64,000 nt of DNA from Afipia clevelandensis ATCC 49720 (GTDB lineage Bacteria > Pseudomonadota > Alphaproteobacteria > Rhizobiales > Xanthobacteraceae), in NCBI RefSeq assembly GCF_000336555.1, contig NZ_KB375281.1, positions 2,677,954-2,741,953 of the forward strand. Direction: 5' to 3'. Under the pieces are notes generated by a model. That model was given only the letters and a program-made list of their open reading frames with translations, searched no databases and had not been told where the DNA came from. Below are positions 1-10,838 of this stretch, in pieces. The translations under genes and the position numbers were made by a program. Each line of letters begins with the position of its first letter. Within the stretch, counting starts at the first letter, position 1.

Positions 1-855
1 ACCATAGTCCTTGATGGTCGTTCCGCATCCGGACGTGGTCACGATGATGGCGTCGAGGCCGCCCCGCTCGACCTCCCTTGTCCACACCTCGATGTTGGCC
101 TTCGCCCGCGCCAAGGCGTCGCTATCGCGGCCCATGTGATGGGTCAACGAGCCGCAGCACTGTTCATCAGCCACCAGCACCACCTCGATGCCGTTGCGGG
201 TCAAGAACCGGACAGCGGCCTGATTGATGCCGGGAGACAGGACCTGCTGGGCGCAGCCCTGCAGCAAAGCGACGCGGCCACGCTTCTGCCCCTCGGCCGG
301 GAAGATCGTTCCACCGACAGGCCCCGGCGCAGGCAACTTGCCAGGGGCGAGCGCCAGCATGGCGCGGAGCCGGTCCAGGAATGTCGGCGTGACCCCGTGC
401 TTGGCTGAGGACGGAATCAAGGCTGCGAACGGCCGGGCGAGACGCGCCCCCATCATGCTGAGACGAAACAGTCCCGGACGCGGCAGCACCCACGCCAGCA
501 CACCGCGCAGAAACCGCTCGGACAGCGGCCTTGCATACTCCTCCTCGACCTTCACCCGCGCCTGATCGACGAGGTGCATGTAGTTCACCCCGGACGGACA
601 GGTGGTCATGCAGGCGAGGCACGACAGGCAGCGGTCGATATGCTTGACCACCTCCTGGGTCGGGGCGCGATCGTTCTCCAGCATGTCCTTGATGAGGTAG
701 ATGCGGCCGCGGGGGCTATCGAGTTCGTCGCCGAGCAGGACATAGGTCGGACAGGTCGCGGTGCAGAACCCGCAATGAACGCAGGCGCGCAGGATCTTGT
801 CGGCTTCGCGGATATCCGGATCGGCAAGCTGGGCGAGGGAAAATTCGGTCTTCAT
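1..855 (-). CDS. glcF: Glycolate oxidase iron-sulfur subunit GlcF (3' part outside window)
   Basis: This is the Fe-S subunit of the membrane-associated glycolate dehydrogenase (GlcDEF), which passes electrons from glycolate oxidation to the respiratory chain. Read from 855 it begins MKTEFSLAQL and soon shows two ferredoxin-like clusters, CVHCGFCTATCP and CLSCLACMTTCP, the tandem 4Fe-4S motifs of GlcF. Further on is a CCG-type motif (DEQCCGSLTHH), the hallmark of heterodisulfide-reductase-like domains. The frame is open to the left window edge (285 codons seen of about 430 expected), so the C-terminus is missing. It follows glcE by 18 bp and is evidently in one operon glcD-glcE-glcF. Confidence 0.95.
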   Translation of the reverse strand, partial: MKTEFSLAQLADPDIREADKILRACVHCGFCTATCPTYVLLGDELDSPRGRIYLIKDMLENDRAPTQEVVKHIDRCLSCLACMTTCPSGVNYMHLVDQARVKVEEEYARPLSERFLRGVLAWVLPRPGLFRLSMMGARLARPFAALIPSSAKHGVTPTFLDRLRAMLALAPGKLPAPGPVGGTIFPAEGQKRGRVALLQGCAQQVLSPGINQAAVRFLTRNGIEVVLVADEQCCGSLTHHMGRDSDALARAKANIEVWTREVERGGLDAIIVTTSGCGTTIKDYG

Positions 856-873
856 GGGATCACCGGTTCTGGA

Positions 874-2106
874 TCAAGAGCGCACCATCCGGCCGCGATT
901 GAGAATCTGTTTGGGGTCGAAACTCGACTTCACGCGCCGGCCGAGCGCCGCGACGCCGGCCTCCTGCGGGTGGAAGACGTCAATGGCCGCACGGACCTGA
1001 TCGCTGCCGCGCAGCAGCGTGGCGTGGCCGCCGATGGATGTCAGCCGCTGCCGCAGCACTGCCGCATGGGCGTCAGCCGCCGGCGGCAGCGCCGCCCAGA
1101 TCAGGCCGCCGCTCCAGTCGTAGATCACGTCGCCGCCGGTCTCGCGCGCCAGCGCCTGGCCGAACGCGCCACCCGAGGCCGGCGGACAGACAATGCGCCA
1201 GACCGGCCATGCGCCGAGCGCGCCGGACGCCGCGAACGGCGTAACGTCGCGGATCGACGCCCAGAGCGCGGCGGACGCCTCATCGGCGATCATTTCAGCG
1301 GTTCCGAACGAGGCAAGCGCCTTGCTCACCGAGCCTGCCCGATGCGGCACCGACGCCCCGATGCCCTCGAGCCGGATCAGCGTCACCGCCTGCTGCGAAC
1401 CTCCAAGGCCCGACAGCCCGTCGCCGGTATCGCGGAAAATCGACGACGGAATATGCGCCACGCCCGACACATCGTATGGCGACCCGATCGCCATGGTCAT
1501 CGCCCGGTTCGCGGTGATGTCGTCGAGGCCGCGCAGCACCAGCGTCCGCTCGGTTTCCGCCTTGGGCAAAACCTTGAGGGTCACCTCGGTCATTACCGAG
1601 AGCGTGCCCCATGAGCCAGCCAGCAGCTTGCAAAGGTCGTAGCCGGTGACGTTCTTCACCACCTTGCCGCCGGTCTTGAACGAATCCCCGAAGCCCGACA
1701 CCGCATTCGCACCGAGCAGATGATCGCGCGCGCCGCCGGCCTTGATCCGGCGCGGCCCGGCGAGACCTGCGGCGATCATGCCGCCGACCGTGCCCGCTCC
1801 GCGCGGCTTGCCGAGCAGCACCGAGGTGTCCATCGGATCGAAAGCGAATTGCTGGTTCTTGGAATCCATCAGAGACAGCAGGTCGGCCATCGGAGCGCCG
1901 GCCTGCACGGTGACGATCAGTTCGTGCGGCTCGTAGGACGTGATGGCATTGAGCGCCGACAGGTCGAGCACCGCATTGGTCGCCATCGGCAGGCCGATGG
2001 CGCGCTTGCTGCCATGGCCGATGATTTCCAGCGGCTGTTCCGCCGCGACCGCACCACGCACCGCGTCTTCAACATCCTTCGCGTCGCGTACTTTCAACGT
2101 ATCCAC
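874..2106 (-). CDS. glcE: Glycolate oxidase FAD-binding subunit GlcE
   Basis: This is the second flavin-type subunit of glycolate dehydrogenase, 410 residues, the normal length for GlcE. The N-terminal half holds a PCMH-type FAD domain, with the stretches HGSKRAIGLP and PRGAGTVGGMIAAGLAGPRR that resemble the FAD pyrophosphate-binding loops of this family. The C-terminus ends in FDPKQILNRGRM, as in other FAD-linked oxidases. The start is a GTG at 2106 with GGAG five bases upstream. It lies between glcD and glcF on the same strand; about 210 bp with a palindromic repeat separate it from glcD. Confidence 0.93.
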   Translation of the reverse strand: MDTLKVRDAKDVEDAVRGAVAAEQPLEIIGHGSKRAIGLPMATNAVLDLSALNAITSYEPHELIVTVQAGAPMADLLSLMDSKNQQFAFDPMDTSVLLGKPRGAGTVGGMIAAGLAGPRRIKAGGARDHLLGANAVSGFGDSFKTGGKVVKNVTGYDLCKLLAGSWGTLSVMTEVTLKVLPKAETERTLVLRGLDDITANRAMTMAIGSPYDVSGVAHIPSSIFRDTGDGLSGLGGSQQAVTLIRLEGIGASVPHRAGSVSKALASFGTAEMIADEASAALWASIRDVTPFAASGALGAWPVWRIVCPPASGGAFGQALARETGGDVIYDWSGGLIWAALPPAADAHAAVLRQRLTSIGGHATLLRGSDQVRAAIDVFHPQEAGVAALGRRVKSSFDPKQILNRGRMVRS

Positions 2107-2119
2107 GAAAACTCCTTTT

Positions 2120-2286
2120 CACCTCTCCCCGCTTGCGGGGAGAGGTCGGAGCCTGAGCGCAGCGAAGGCTCCGGGTGAGGGGCAAGATTTCGGGATCGGA
2201 ACAATAGCCCCTCACCCGCTCGTTCACGGTCGGCGACGTGCCGACCGGCACGAGCGACCTCTCCCCGAGAAAAACGGGGAGAGGTG
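2120..2286. repeat. Palindromic intergenic repeat (CACCTCTCCCC family)
   Basis: A composite inverted repeat fills the glcD-glcE gap. It opens with CACCTCTCCCCGCTTGCGGG and closes with the complement GGGGAGAGGTG; an inner pair (GGGTGAGGGGC / GCCCCTCACCCG) is also present. Elements of this type are scattered between genes in Nitrobacteraceae genomes. Folded in mRNA it would make a long hairpin between glcD and glcE, which could attenuate or stabilise the transcript (inference). Confidence 0.8.
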
Positions 2287-2317
2287 AAGAGCACCGCTAT
2301 TGCCGTCATGCTCACGC

Positions 2318-3811
2318 TCAAAACCGCGGAATATCGGGAAATGCCAGCTTGCCGTGATGGACGTGAACACGCCCGAGTTCGGCGCAGCGATGCAGGGTCG
2401 GAAACACCTTGCCGGGATTGAGCAGGCCCTGCGTGTCGAACGCGCATTTCAGCCGCTGCTGTTGCGCAAGGTCGATGTCGCTGAACATTTCCGGCATCAG
2501 GTCGCGTTTCTCGACGCCGACGCCGTGTTCGCCGGTCAGGACACCGCCGAGCTTCACGCACAGCCGCAGGATGTCTGCTCCGAAGGCTTCCGCCTTGTCC
2601 ATCTCATCGGGGATGTTGGCATCGTACAGGATGAGAGGATGAAGATTGCCGTCACCGGCATGGAACACGTTGGCGCAGCGCAGGCCATACTTCTTCGACA
2701 GGTCTCGGATGCCCGCCAGCGCGTCGGGCAGCTTGCCGCGCGGAATGGTGCCGTCCATGCACAGATAATCCGGCGAGATGCGGCCGACCGCCGGGAACGC
2801 GGCCTTCCGACCGGCCCAGAACAGCAGCCGCTCCTGCTCCGAATTGGAAATCTGGCACGAGGTCGAGCCGCAGCCGAGCGCGATCTTCTCCACCCGGTCG
2901 ATCAGTTCATCCACCTCTGCCTTGGGACCATCGAGTTCGATGATCAGCAGCGCCTCGACGTCGAGCGGATACCCGGCGTGGACGAAGGCTTCCGCAGCAT
3001 GAATCGCGTCGCGGTCCATCATTTCCATGCCGCCGGGAATGATGCCGGCGCCGATGATGTCGGCGACACAACGCCCGGCGGCTTCAACTTCAGAAAAGCC
3101 GACCATCAGCGCCCGCGCCGTTTCCGGCTTCTTCAGGATGCGCACGGTGACTTCGGTGACGACACCAAGCAGGCCCTCGGAGCCGGTGATGACACCCATG
3201 ATGTCGTAGCCGTCGGTCTCGGGCGCCTTGCCGCCGATGCGCAGGATCTCGCCGGTGATCAGCACGATCTCGCAGCCGAGCACGTTGTTGGTGGTCATGC
3301 CGTATTTCAGGCTGTGCACGCCGCCGGAGTTCTCACCGATATTGCCGCCGATCGAGCACGCGATCTGCGATGACGGATCGGGCGCATAATAGAAATCTTC
3401 ATGCGCAACCGCCTGGCTGATGGCGAGGTTGGTCACGCCGGGCTCGACCACGGCGACGCGGTTGTCGAAATCAATCTCGCGAATCCGCTTGAACTTGCCG
3501 AGGCCGAGCAGCACGCCGTCAGCGAGCGGCAGCGAGCCGCCCGACAGCGACGTGCCCGATCCGCGCGGCACCACCTTGATGCCGTTGTCGTGGCAGTATT
3601 TCAGGACCTGCGACACCTGTTCGGTGGTGTCGGGCAGAACCACGACCATCGGCGGCTGGCGATAGGCGGTCAGCGCATCGGATTCGTAAGGCTGCATTTC
3701 CCGCGTGGTGGAAATCACGCCCTCGCCGGGAACGATCTTGCGCAAGGCGGCGACGATCTCGTCGCGGCGGGCAAGCACGGCCTGATCGGCTTCAGGCATC
3801 ATGATGGACAT
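2318..3811 (-). CDS. glcD: Glycolate oxidase FAD-linked catalytic subunit GlcD
   Basis: This is the 497-residue catalytic flavoprotein of glycolate dehydrogenase, oxidising glycolate (and often D-lactate) to glyoxylate. Visible family motifs are the FAD-binding PRGSGTSLSGGSLPLADGV, the CSIGGNIGENSGGVHSLKYG loop, and the C-terminal NVFHAGDGNLHPLILYD and GEHGVGVEKRDLMPEMF segments that hold the substrate/metal-binding histidines of the FAD-oxidase C domain. The start at 3811 has GGAG upstream. It is first in the glcDEF operon; a TetR-type gene on the same strand lies just upstream and may regulate it. Confidence 0.95.
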   Translation of the reverse strand: MSIMMPEADQAVLARRDEIVAALRKIVPGEGVISTTREMQPYESDALTAYRQPPMVVVLPDTTEQVSQVLKYCHDNGIKVVPRGSGTSLSGGSLPLADGVLLGLGKFKRIREIDFDNRVAVVEPGVTNLAISQAVAHEDFYYAPDPSSQIACSIGGNIGENSGGVHSLKYGMTTNNVLGCEIVLITGEILRIGGKAPETDGYDIMGVITGSEGLLGVVTEVTVRILKKPETARALMVGFSEVEAAGRCVADIIGAGIIPGGMEMMDRDAIHAAEAFVHAGYPLDVEALLIIELDGPKAEVDELIDRVEKIALGCGSTSCQISNSEQERLLFWAGRKAAFPAVGRISPDYLCMDGTIPRGKLPDALAGIRDLSKKYGLRCANVFHAGDGNLHPLILYDANIPDEMDKAEAFGADILRLCVKLGGVLTGEHGVGVEKRDLMPEMFSDIDLAQQQRLKCAFDTQGLLNPGKVFPTLHRCAELGRVHVHHGKLAFPDIPRF

Positions 3812-3917
3812 GAAGTGTCTCCAGAACCTGGCGCGTGCAACCGCGCCTTATTGTTCCGACGTATCAAGCACACCGGGCAGGTTTTGAATAGTTCCAAAGA
3901 CGGAGGGGCGGATGAAG

Positions 3918-4610
3918 CTATCCGGCCAGCGCGCCCAGTTCCCGCCGCGCAGGCATCACCGGCATCACGGCCTGAACCACAAGGCCGCGCGCGCGGGCAT
4001 CGAGCACGCCGACGGCGCGCAGGGCGAACAGCGTGATCGCCTGCACCGCATCGCGCAGTTTCACCGGATCGTCGATATTGGCAGACGCCAGCGGGCCGAC
4101 CAGGGACTCATGCAGCGCGCCGATCAGCGCCGTCGCGGCCAGTGAAATATCCTGCGCCGGCAGATGCCCTGCCCGCACCGCTGCTTCAATCCGCGCTTCG
4201 AGTTCGGCGGCGATCTCGCGGCGGCTGGCGACCCGGGATTCGGTGACATCGACATCGACCGGCTCGGCAAGAATGCCCCAGGCGAGCTTGCGGTTCGACA
4301 CCACATGAACCGCGATGGTGGTCACGGCTGCGGCCAGCGCCGAAGACGGACCCGGCGCCGCATCGGCAGCCCGGCGGATCGCGGTCAGTTCGGCCCGCGA
4401 CACATCGGCGATCAGTTCGGAAATCAGCTCGGCTTTCGAGGGGAAATAACGATAGACCGTGCCCGCCGCGACATTGGCGCGGGTGGCCACCGGCGCGATC
4501 TGAACCGCCGCCATTCCGCCTTCCGCAGCCGCATCGCGGGCTGCCGCAAGGATCGCATTGCGGCGAGCCGCAAGGCGTTTCACGACCTGATGAGTTCGCC
4601 TGTAAACCAT
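3918..4610 (-). CDS. TetR/AcrR-family transcriptional regulator
   Basis: A 230-residue one-component repressor. The N-terminal helix-turn-helix is clear (residues about 15-60: AARDAAAEGGMAAVQIAPVA, then ANVAAGTVYRYFPSKAELI), followed by a helical ligand-binding domain of usual size. It is encoded about 100 bp upstream of glcD and in the same direction, so it may be cotranscribed with or control the glycolate genes; the ligand is not deducible. A palindrome TGAAC-ACCA-GTTCA lies 28 bp upstream of its start codon and is a good candidate autoregulatory operator. Confidence 0.88.
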   Translation of the reverse strand: MVYRRTHQVVKRLAARRNAILAAARDAAAEGGMAAVQIAPVATRANVAAGTVYRYFPSKAELISELIADVSRAELTAIRRAADAAPGPSSALAAAVTTIAVHVVSNRKLAWGILAEPVDVDVTESRVASRREIAAELEARIEAAVRAGHLPAQDISLAATALIGALHESLVGPLASANIDDPVKLRDAVQAITLFALRAVGVLDARARGLVVQAVMPVMPARRELGALAG

Positions 4611-4637
4611 TGACGGCGTTTATCTCCCTAAAAGAAG

Positions 4638-4651
4638 TGAACACCAGTTCA
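4638..4651. promoter_or_regulatory. Putative TetR operator (TGAAC-N4-GTTCA)
   Basis: A perfect 5-bp inverted repeat with 4-bp spacer, centred about 35 bp upstream of the TetR-type start codon at 4610. The position fits autorepression. No second copy was noticed in front of glcD. Confidence 0.45.
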
Positions 4652-4738
4652 AAAGCGCTGACAAGCGATTCGATGAGCCCGGATTCAAATTCGCAGTGCA
4701 GCAAAAATATTCTTACCTGGGCGCAGCGGGTGGCCCAC

Positions 4739-5056
4739 TCAGCCGCTAAATCCGAGGGCGCGGGCGAGGGCCGCCACCGCCATGCCGGTGATGACCGCGA
4801 CGAACTCGTTGCGCCGGATAATGGTGATCGCAACCGCCGCTCCGATGGCGAACAGAACCACCGCCCCGCCGTTCACTGCCACCGGCAGCGAGGCGGCGAC
4901 AATGATCGAGCCCGGCAGTGCGTCGAGCATCCGCCGCACGCGCGGCGTGATGGTCACGTAGCCCATCAGCCAGTAGCCGCCGAGGCGCGCGGCCACCGTC
5001 ACCGCGGTCATCACCGCAAACGCGATCATCACATCGGAGCGCATGAACTCGCTCAT
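4739..5056 (-). CDS. azlD: AzlD-family branched-chain amino acid exporter subunit
   Basis: A 105-residue, very hydrophobic protein with about four predicted membrane helices (e.g. VMIAFAVMTAVTVAARLGGY and SIIVAASLPVAVNGGAVVLF). The length and the AARLGGYWLMG region fit AzlD, the small partner of AzlC in export of branched-chain amino acids. Its start codon overlaps the azlC stop by four bases (ATGA), showing translational coupling and supporting a two-subunit transporter. The exported substrate in this organism is inferred only from the family. Confidence 0.85.
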   Translation of the reverse strand: MSEFMRSDVMIAFAVMTAVTVAARLGGYWLMGYVTITPRVRRMLDALPGSIIVAASLPVAVNGGAVVLFAIGAAVAITIIRRNEFVAVITGMAVAALARALGFSG

Positions 5057-5841
5057 GCCGCGCCTCCGGACTTCACGTTGTCAGGTGGCGGATCGTCATC
5101 CATCAGCCCGGCGCTGATCGCACCCGACACCGCGCCGGCGATGATGAACCACCAGCCCGGCACCAGCCAGTGAACGGCGAGCGCAACGATCCCTGACACC
5201 GCCCATGGTATAGCGCGGCGCGGCCCCTTCCATGCCGGAACCAGCATCGCTGCGTAAAACGCCGGCACCACGAGATCGACGCCGTATTTCTTGGGATCGC
5301 TCAATTGGCCTGCGAGCAGATATCCCGGCACGGACGAGAGAAACCAGAGCACGTAAAGCACGATGCCTCCGCCAACGAAGAACCATGCGTCCGCGCCGCC
5401 ATGATTGCGGTAGCGGGTGGCGGCGAGCCAGCCGCCGTCGGTGACCAGAAGCATCGACGGATAGGACTGCCACCATGGCAGCGTGCCGAACCATGGACGC
5501 AGGCTGGCGCTCATCAGCGAGAAGCGGATGTTCACCGTCGCGGTCAGCAGCGCCAGCGTTGCGATCGACGAGAGGGTCAGCGTGCTCGGCCAAGAGGACA
5601 CCGCGACAAACTGCGAAAGGCCGCCGTACACGAAGGCCATCATTACCTGCACTTCGGTCAGCGTGAAGTTCTTCTGCGCGCAGAGCGCACCGAAGGCCAT
5701 GCCGAATGCAAGCGTGCCCGGCAGCATCGGCGTAATGGCGTAGATCCCCGGCATGACGGCGTTGCGCGACCAGTAGGCCGGCGCGTGGAAATGGTCTGGG
5801 TGTGTCGGAGTGGTCATCGGTTCATCCGCAAGAGCACCCAT
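5053..5841 (-). CDS. azlC: AzlC-family branched-chain amino acid permease
   Basis: This is the large subunit of the AzlCD exporter, 262 residues with several hydrophobic segments. The region MLPGTLAFGMAFGALCAQ followed by MMAFVYGGLSQFVAVS and TVNIRFSLMSASLRP is the conserved AzlC core. An in-frame ATG at 5817 (MTTPTHP) is an equally possible start, since the first eight residues are not conserved-looking. It overlaps azlD by four bases. The upstream intergenic region holds dispersed repeats and no obvious regulator. Confidence 0.88.
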   Translation of the reverse strand: MGALADEPMTTPTHPDHFHAPAYWSRNAVMPGIYAITPMLPGTLAFGMAFGALCAQKNFTLTEVQVMMAFVYGGLSQFVAVSSWPSTLTLSSIATLALLTATVNIRFSLMSASLRPWFGTLPWWQSYPSMLLVTDGGWLAATRYRNHGGADAWFFVGGGIVLYVLWFLSSVPGYLLAGQLSDPKKYGVDLVVPAFYAAMLVPAWKGPRRAIPWAVSGIVALAVHWLVPGWWFIIAGAVSGAISAGLMDDDPPPDNVKSGGAA

Positions 5842-5925
5842 GCGTGCTGCGAATGCGGTGGAGGGTCAAGCCGCGCGGCTGCGGGGCTGACCGGCATTCC
5901 GGGCAGAGCCTAAAGCAAGCTCGAT

Positions 5926-6050
5926 GTCGTCCCCGCGAAGGCGGGGATCCATAACCACCGCACATCGAAACGAGAGCAAGGTGATTGCTCTGGCATCTCA
6001 CTGGAATCTGGAATCCGGGGAGTATGGGTCCCCGCCTTCGCAGGGACGAC
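5926..6050. repeat. Palindromic intergenic repeat (GTCCCCGCGAAGGCGGGGA family)
   Basis: The left arm GTCGTCCCCGCGAAGGCGGG is mirrored about 100 bp later by GTCCCCGCCTTCGCAGGGACGAC. This is a well known type of dispersed alphaproteobacterial intergenic palindrome. It lies between the convergent ends of no gene: azlC starts to its left and ftsH ends to its right. Confidence 0.75.
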
Positions 6051-6090
6051 ACCAAGAGAGACATGCGCGATAACCAACGTTCTCGATCGT

Positions 6091-6169
6091 CATCACCGGG
6101 CTTGATCCGGTGATCCACGTTTTTCTTTCATGGAAGCAAGACGTGGATGGCCGGGTCAAGCCCGGCCAT
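6091..6169. repeat. Second intergenic inverted repeat
   Basis: This is a separate imperfect palindrome: ATCACCGGGCTTGATCCGGT with ATCCACGT on the left, and ACGTGGATGGCCGGGTCAAG plus CCCGGCCAT on the right, around a short A/T-rich centre. It resembles another common dispersed repeat of the family. Together with the preceding element it fills most of the 420-bp azlC-ftsH gap; nothing coding was seen there. Confidence 0.65.
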
Positions 6170-6216
6170 GCCGATTGAGAGATCATACGTGCTGCAGCAA
6201 CTGCTGCTCGCCAAAC

Positions 6217-6246
6217 AAAAAGGCCGGTCCGAAGACCGGCCTTTTC
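6217..6246 (-). terminator. Rho-independent terminator of ftsH
   Basis: A perfect 9-bp stem AGGCCGGTC / GACCGGCCT with a CGAA tetraloop, flanked by A and T runs on both sides. It starts 20 bp after the ftsH stop codon, and on the minus strand the stem is followed by a run of T. Confidence 0.85.
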
Positions 6247-6265
6247 AATTCGGTATGGACCGAGC

Positions 6266-8182
<1,917 letters not shown>

Positions 8183-8388
8183 AGGGCTTCCTTCGTGGCC
8201 GCACCGATCGCGGCCTGATGTTCTCTAAGCAGGTCTTTGGGTCTGCAACACTTTATCGGGTGCCGGTTGCACACCAATCTAGGTGCGGGTCCCCCCGATG
8301 CCAAGGGAACCTCACGGGACTATTTAACGCATCTTAATGTCATTCCGGGTGAAATAAGGGCGGTTTGGCAGGGCTATTTCAATAACGG

Positions 8389-9462
8389 TTAAGGCAACCC
8401 AGCTACCCGGCCTCTCCGTGGGGGAGCCGGAATGATGTGAATCCGGCCTTTGGCGATGCTGATGACCGCCCCGGCCAGCGTCTGCTTCAGGCGGTGGCTC
8501 CCGCTCCCCGATTTTTGGGCCGGACCAATGCGATTGATCGCCTCTGACAGCGCCTCGACCTTGCCGAGTTCCGCCGGGCCTTCGTGCCCGACGCGATTGA
8601 TCGCGCGCATCAGCAGCCGCACTCGGATTTCGACGGGCAGAGCCGCGAAAGCCACAAGCTCGAACCCGGCATTCGGGCCATCGCCGTCGCGGCTCGCCAG
8701 ATAGCGTTCCGCGCCGTCCGTCATGACATCGAGGGCTTCATTGGCGCGGGCGAGACGCGCCGCAAGGCGGGCCAGACCGCGCGCATCCGCGCCCTCCGCC
8801 GCCAGCGCGGGCATCAACGCGCGAAGCCGGGGCCGCGTGAAGCGCGGATCGTGATTGGTCGGATCGTCGGCGAAGGCGATGCCCGCCTTTTCGAGCGTCG
8901 CCACCAGACGCGCCTTCGGCACATCCAGAAATGGCCGGGCCAGCACCACGTCGCCGCGGTCCGTTTGCCGCGCCATTGCGGCGAGGCCCGCAATGCCGCT
9001 GCCGCGTGACAGCCGCATGATGACGGTCTCCGCCTGATCGTCCTGCGTGTGGGCGGTGAGAATGTGCGACGCGCCGCAGCTTTTCGCAGCGCGTACGAGC
9101 AAACGATAGCGGGCGTCACGCGCCGCCGACGGCAAGCCGGTTTTCGGTTTGTCGCCGCGCCACTTCATGGTGCGGTGTTCGATATCCAGTGCGGCGGCGA
9201 GGTGTTTGACATCGCGCGCCTCGCGCGCTGCCTCCTTGCGCAGGCCATGATCGACCGTCACCGCCACCAGACGCGGGCCTTGTTTCAACGTCTTCCGCCA
9301 GCGGGCGGCAAGCCACATCAGGGCAACGGAATCCGGCCCGCCGGAGACAGCAAGCACGATTGCAGGCGAGGCCTTCCAGCCGGAAAACAGGCGTTTCGCG
9401 TCCTGAACTGAAACAGGCGACGTCTCGACGGAGGGCATGGTGTTCAGAAGCCTGGTTTTCAT
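8389..9462 (-). CDS. tilS: tRNA(Ile)-lysidine synthetase TilS
   Basis: TilS attaches lysine to C34 of the CAU-anticodon tRNA-Ile so that it reads AUA; it is essential in most bacteria. The N-type ATP pyrophosphatase PP-loop SGGPDS is at residues 40-45, followed by TVDHGLR and the TAHTQDDQAET motif typical of TilS. Length is 357 residues. The start at 9462 is used here, though an ATG at 9438 is possible. It sits between cpoB and ftsH, a conserved neighbourhood in alphaproteobacteria. Confidence 0.95.
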   Translation of the reverse strand: MKTRLLNTMPSVETSPVSVQDAKRLFSGWKASPAIVLAVSGGPDSVALMWLAARWRKTLKQGPRLVAVTVDHGLRKEAAREARDVKHLAAALDIEHRTMKWRGDKPKTGLPSAARDARYRLLVRAAKSCGASHILTAHTQDDQAETVIMRLSRGSGIAGLAAMARQTDRGDVVLARPFLDVPKARLVATLEKAGIAFADDPTNHDPRFTRPRLRALMPALAAEGADARGLARLAARLARANEALDVMTDGAERYLASRDGDGPNAGFELVAFAALPVEIRVRLLMRAINRVGHEGPAELGKVEALSEAINRIGPAQKSGSGSHRLKQTLAGAVISIAKGRIHIIPAPPRRGRVAGLP

Positions 9463-9508
9463 CCCGACGGGAAAAGAACTGCAGGTATCAGGATAGACGT
9501 TCTACGCC

Positions 9509-9584
9509 GTCATTGCGAGGAGCGCTGCGACGAAACAATCCAGCTTTATCCAAGAATGGATTGCTTCGCTTCGCTCGCAATGAC
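9509..9584. repeat. Dispersed palindromic element, copy 1 (GTCATTGCGAG family)
   Basis: The sequence starts GTCATTGCGAGGAGCG and ends with the complement CGCTTCGCTCGCAATGAC, with AATCCA / TGGATT inside. It lies in the cpoB-tilS gap. Four further copies are at 23656-23768, 31912-31990, 43157-43232 and 55495-55573. No transposase is associated, so these are REP-like elements. Confidence 0.9.
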
Positions 9585-9593
9585 GGATTGATA

Positions 9594-10640
9594 CTAGCAG
9601 CCGGCGCGCTTCTGTTCGCGCGCCACGCCCTGCTTCACGCCGTTCGATGCACGCGGATATTTCCGAGTGACTTCGCCGAAGGCCGCACAGGCGGCTTCCT
9701 TCTCCTTGAGCGCCGCCAGCGATTGTCCGAGACGCAGCAGCGAGTCCGGGGCCTTCCCCGCGGTCTCGTATTTCGTCGTCACGCCGAGAAAGACTTCGGC
9801 GGCGTCGCGGTACTTCTGCCGCTGATACAGGCTCTCGCCAAGCCAGTACTGCGAATCCGGCAGCAGCGCATCGGTCGGATATTTCTGCGCGAAGTTGCGC
9901 ATGGTTTCTTCAGCCAGCGCGTAATCCTTGCGCTGGATATAGCCGATGCCGAGATCGAACTCGTCGCGCGGCGAGGCCGACGGCGGCAAGGTGGTGAGCG
10001 AGGCCGTGGTGTTCGGCGCCTGCTGAACCGGACGCTGCGCCGGCGCATTGGTGCCATACGGATCGCGCGCGCCGCCGACATTCGACAGGTTGAGCGGCTC
10101 GCCGGCATCGCGCCCGCCCGGTGCGCCGACCGGTCCTTCCGTTACCGGCATCTGCCCGCCGCCAAGCGCACGCGGCACGCCCGGCGCATTCGGATTGCGG
10201 CTCGGATCGAAGGCATCGCCACGGCGGCCGCTGCTGGCGACAGGCGCCGTAATCACGGGCGGCGCTTCGCCAACGGCCGGAGGCTGCTGATAGCCGGGAT
10301 TTTGCTGGTAGCCGGAGTTTTGCTGATAACCCGCATTCGGGTTTGGCTGAACCTGCGGCGCGGCCACATTCGGATTGGCGGGACGCGGCGCTGCGGCCTG
10401 ACCAGCCTGGGGCTGGCCGGCTTGGGGCTGGCCGCCCTGAAGCGCCCGCAACTGCTCTTCAAGCTGGCGGTTGCGATACTGCAATTCCTCGTTCTGGCCG
10501 GTCAGAGTGCGGAGCTGGTTTTCCAGCCGCTCGATGCGCAGTTCAGGATCCATGTCCTGCTGCGCAGATGCGCCCGTGGGCAGCCAAAGGGGCGCGGACA
10601 CGAGGACCGCACAGGCGAACATTTGAAATCTGGATGACAT
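9594..10640 (-). CDS. cpoB: Cell division coordinator CpoB / Tol-Pal system protein YbgF
   Basis: This is the periplasmic protein of the Tol-Pal system that couples peptidoglycan synthesis to outer-membrane constriction. A signal peptide is evident (residues 1-26, ending ASAQQ), followed by a coiled coil (IERLENQLRTLTGQNEELQY), a long Pro/Gln/Gly linker with short repeats of the type GYQQNPG, and a C-terminal TPR domain (from about residue 225: EFDLGIGYIQRKDYALAEET). The linker makes it longer (348 aa) than the E. coli protein. It follows pal on the same strand. Confidence 0.93.
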   Translation of the reverse strand: MSSRFQMFACAVLVSAPLWLPTGASAQQDMDPELRIERLENQLRTLTGQNEELQYRNRQLEEQLRALQGGQPQAGQPQAGQAAAPRPANPNVAAPQVQPNPNAGYQQNSGYQQNPGYQQPPAVGEAPPVITAPVASSGRRGDAFDPSRNPNAPGVPRALGGGQMPVTEGPVGAPGGRDAGEPLNLSNVGGARDPYGTNAPAQRPVQQAPNTTASLTTLPPSASPRDEFDLGIGYIQRKDYALAEETMRNFAQKYPTDALLPDSQYWLGESLYQRQKYRDAAEVFLGVTTKYETAGKAPDSLLRLGQSLAALKEKEAACAAFGEVTRKYPRASNGVKQGVAREQKRAGC

Positions 10641-10792
10641 TTTGACCCGGCGAATAAAGCGGTTTCGCGAATGACATTGTCGGTTTCAGTACGCCGAAAA
10701 TGTGGCTGGTTCCCACTTTCCGGCGTTCGCGTTCCGTCTCGGCGGCATCCTACACGAACTCCGAAGGCACTGGCGACAGGCCCGGCAAAAAC

Positions 10793-10820
10793 AAAACGGC
10801 GCCCGTAGGCGCCGCTTTTA
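10793..10820 (-). terminator. Rho-independent terminator after pal
   Basis: GCGGCGCC-TACG-GGCGCCGT on the minus strand, followed by TTTTG. It lies 19 bp beyond the pal stop codon, so cpoB downstream probably has its own promoter or is reached by read-through. Confidence 0.8.
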
Positions 10821-10838
10821 AAAGGTCTCGCGGATCCG

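Noticed and set aside
167-622. 151-codon minus-strand frame inside glcF
   Set aside because: It is out of frame with the glcF sequence, which carries the Fe-S cluster motifs.
10280-10345. Short tandem repeats considered as a CRISPR or VNTR
   Set aside because: They are in-frame repeats of a Gly-Tyr-Gln-Gln linker in CpoB; no spacers, too few and too imperfect for CRISPR.
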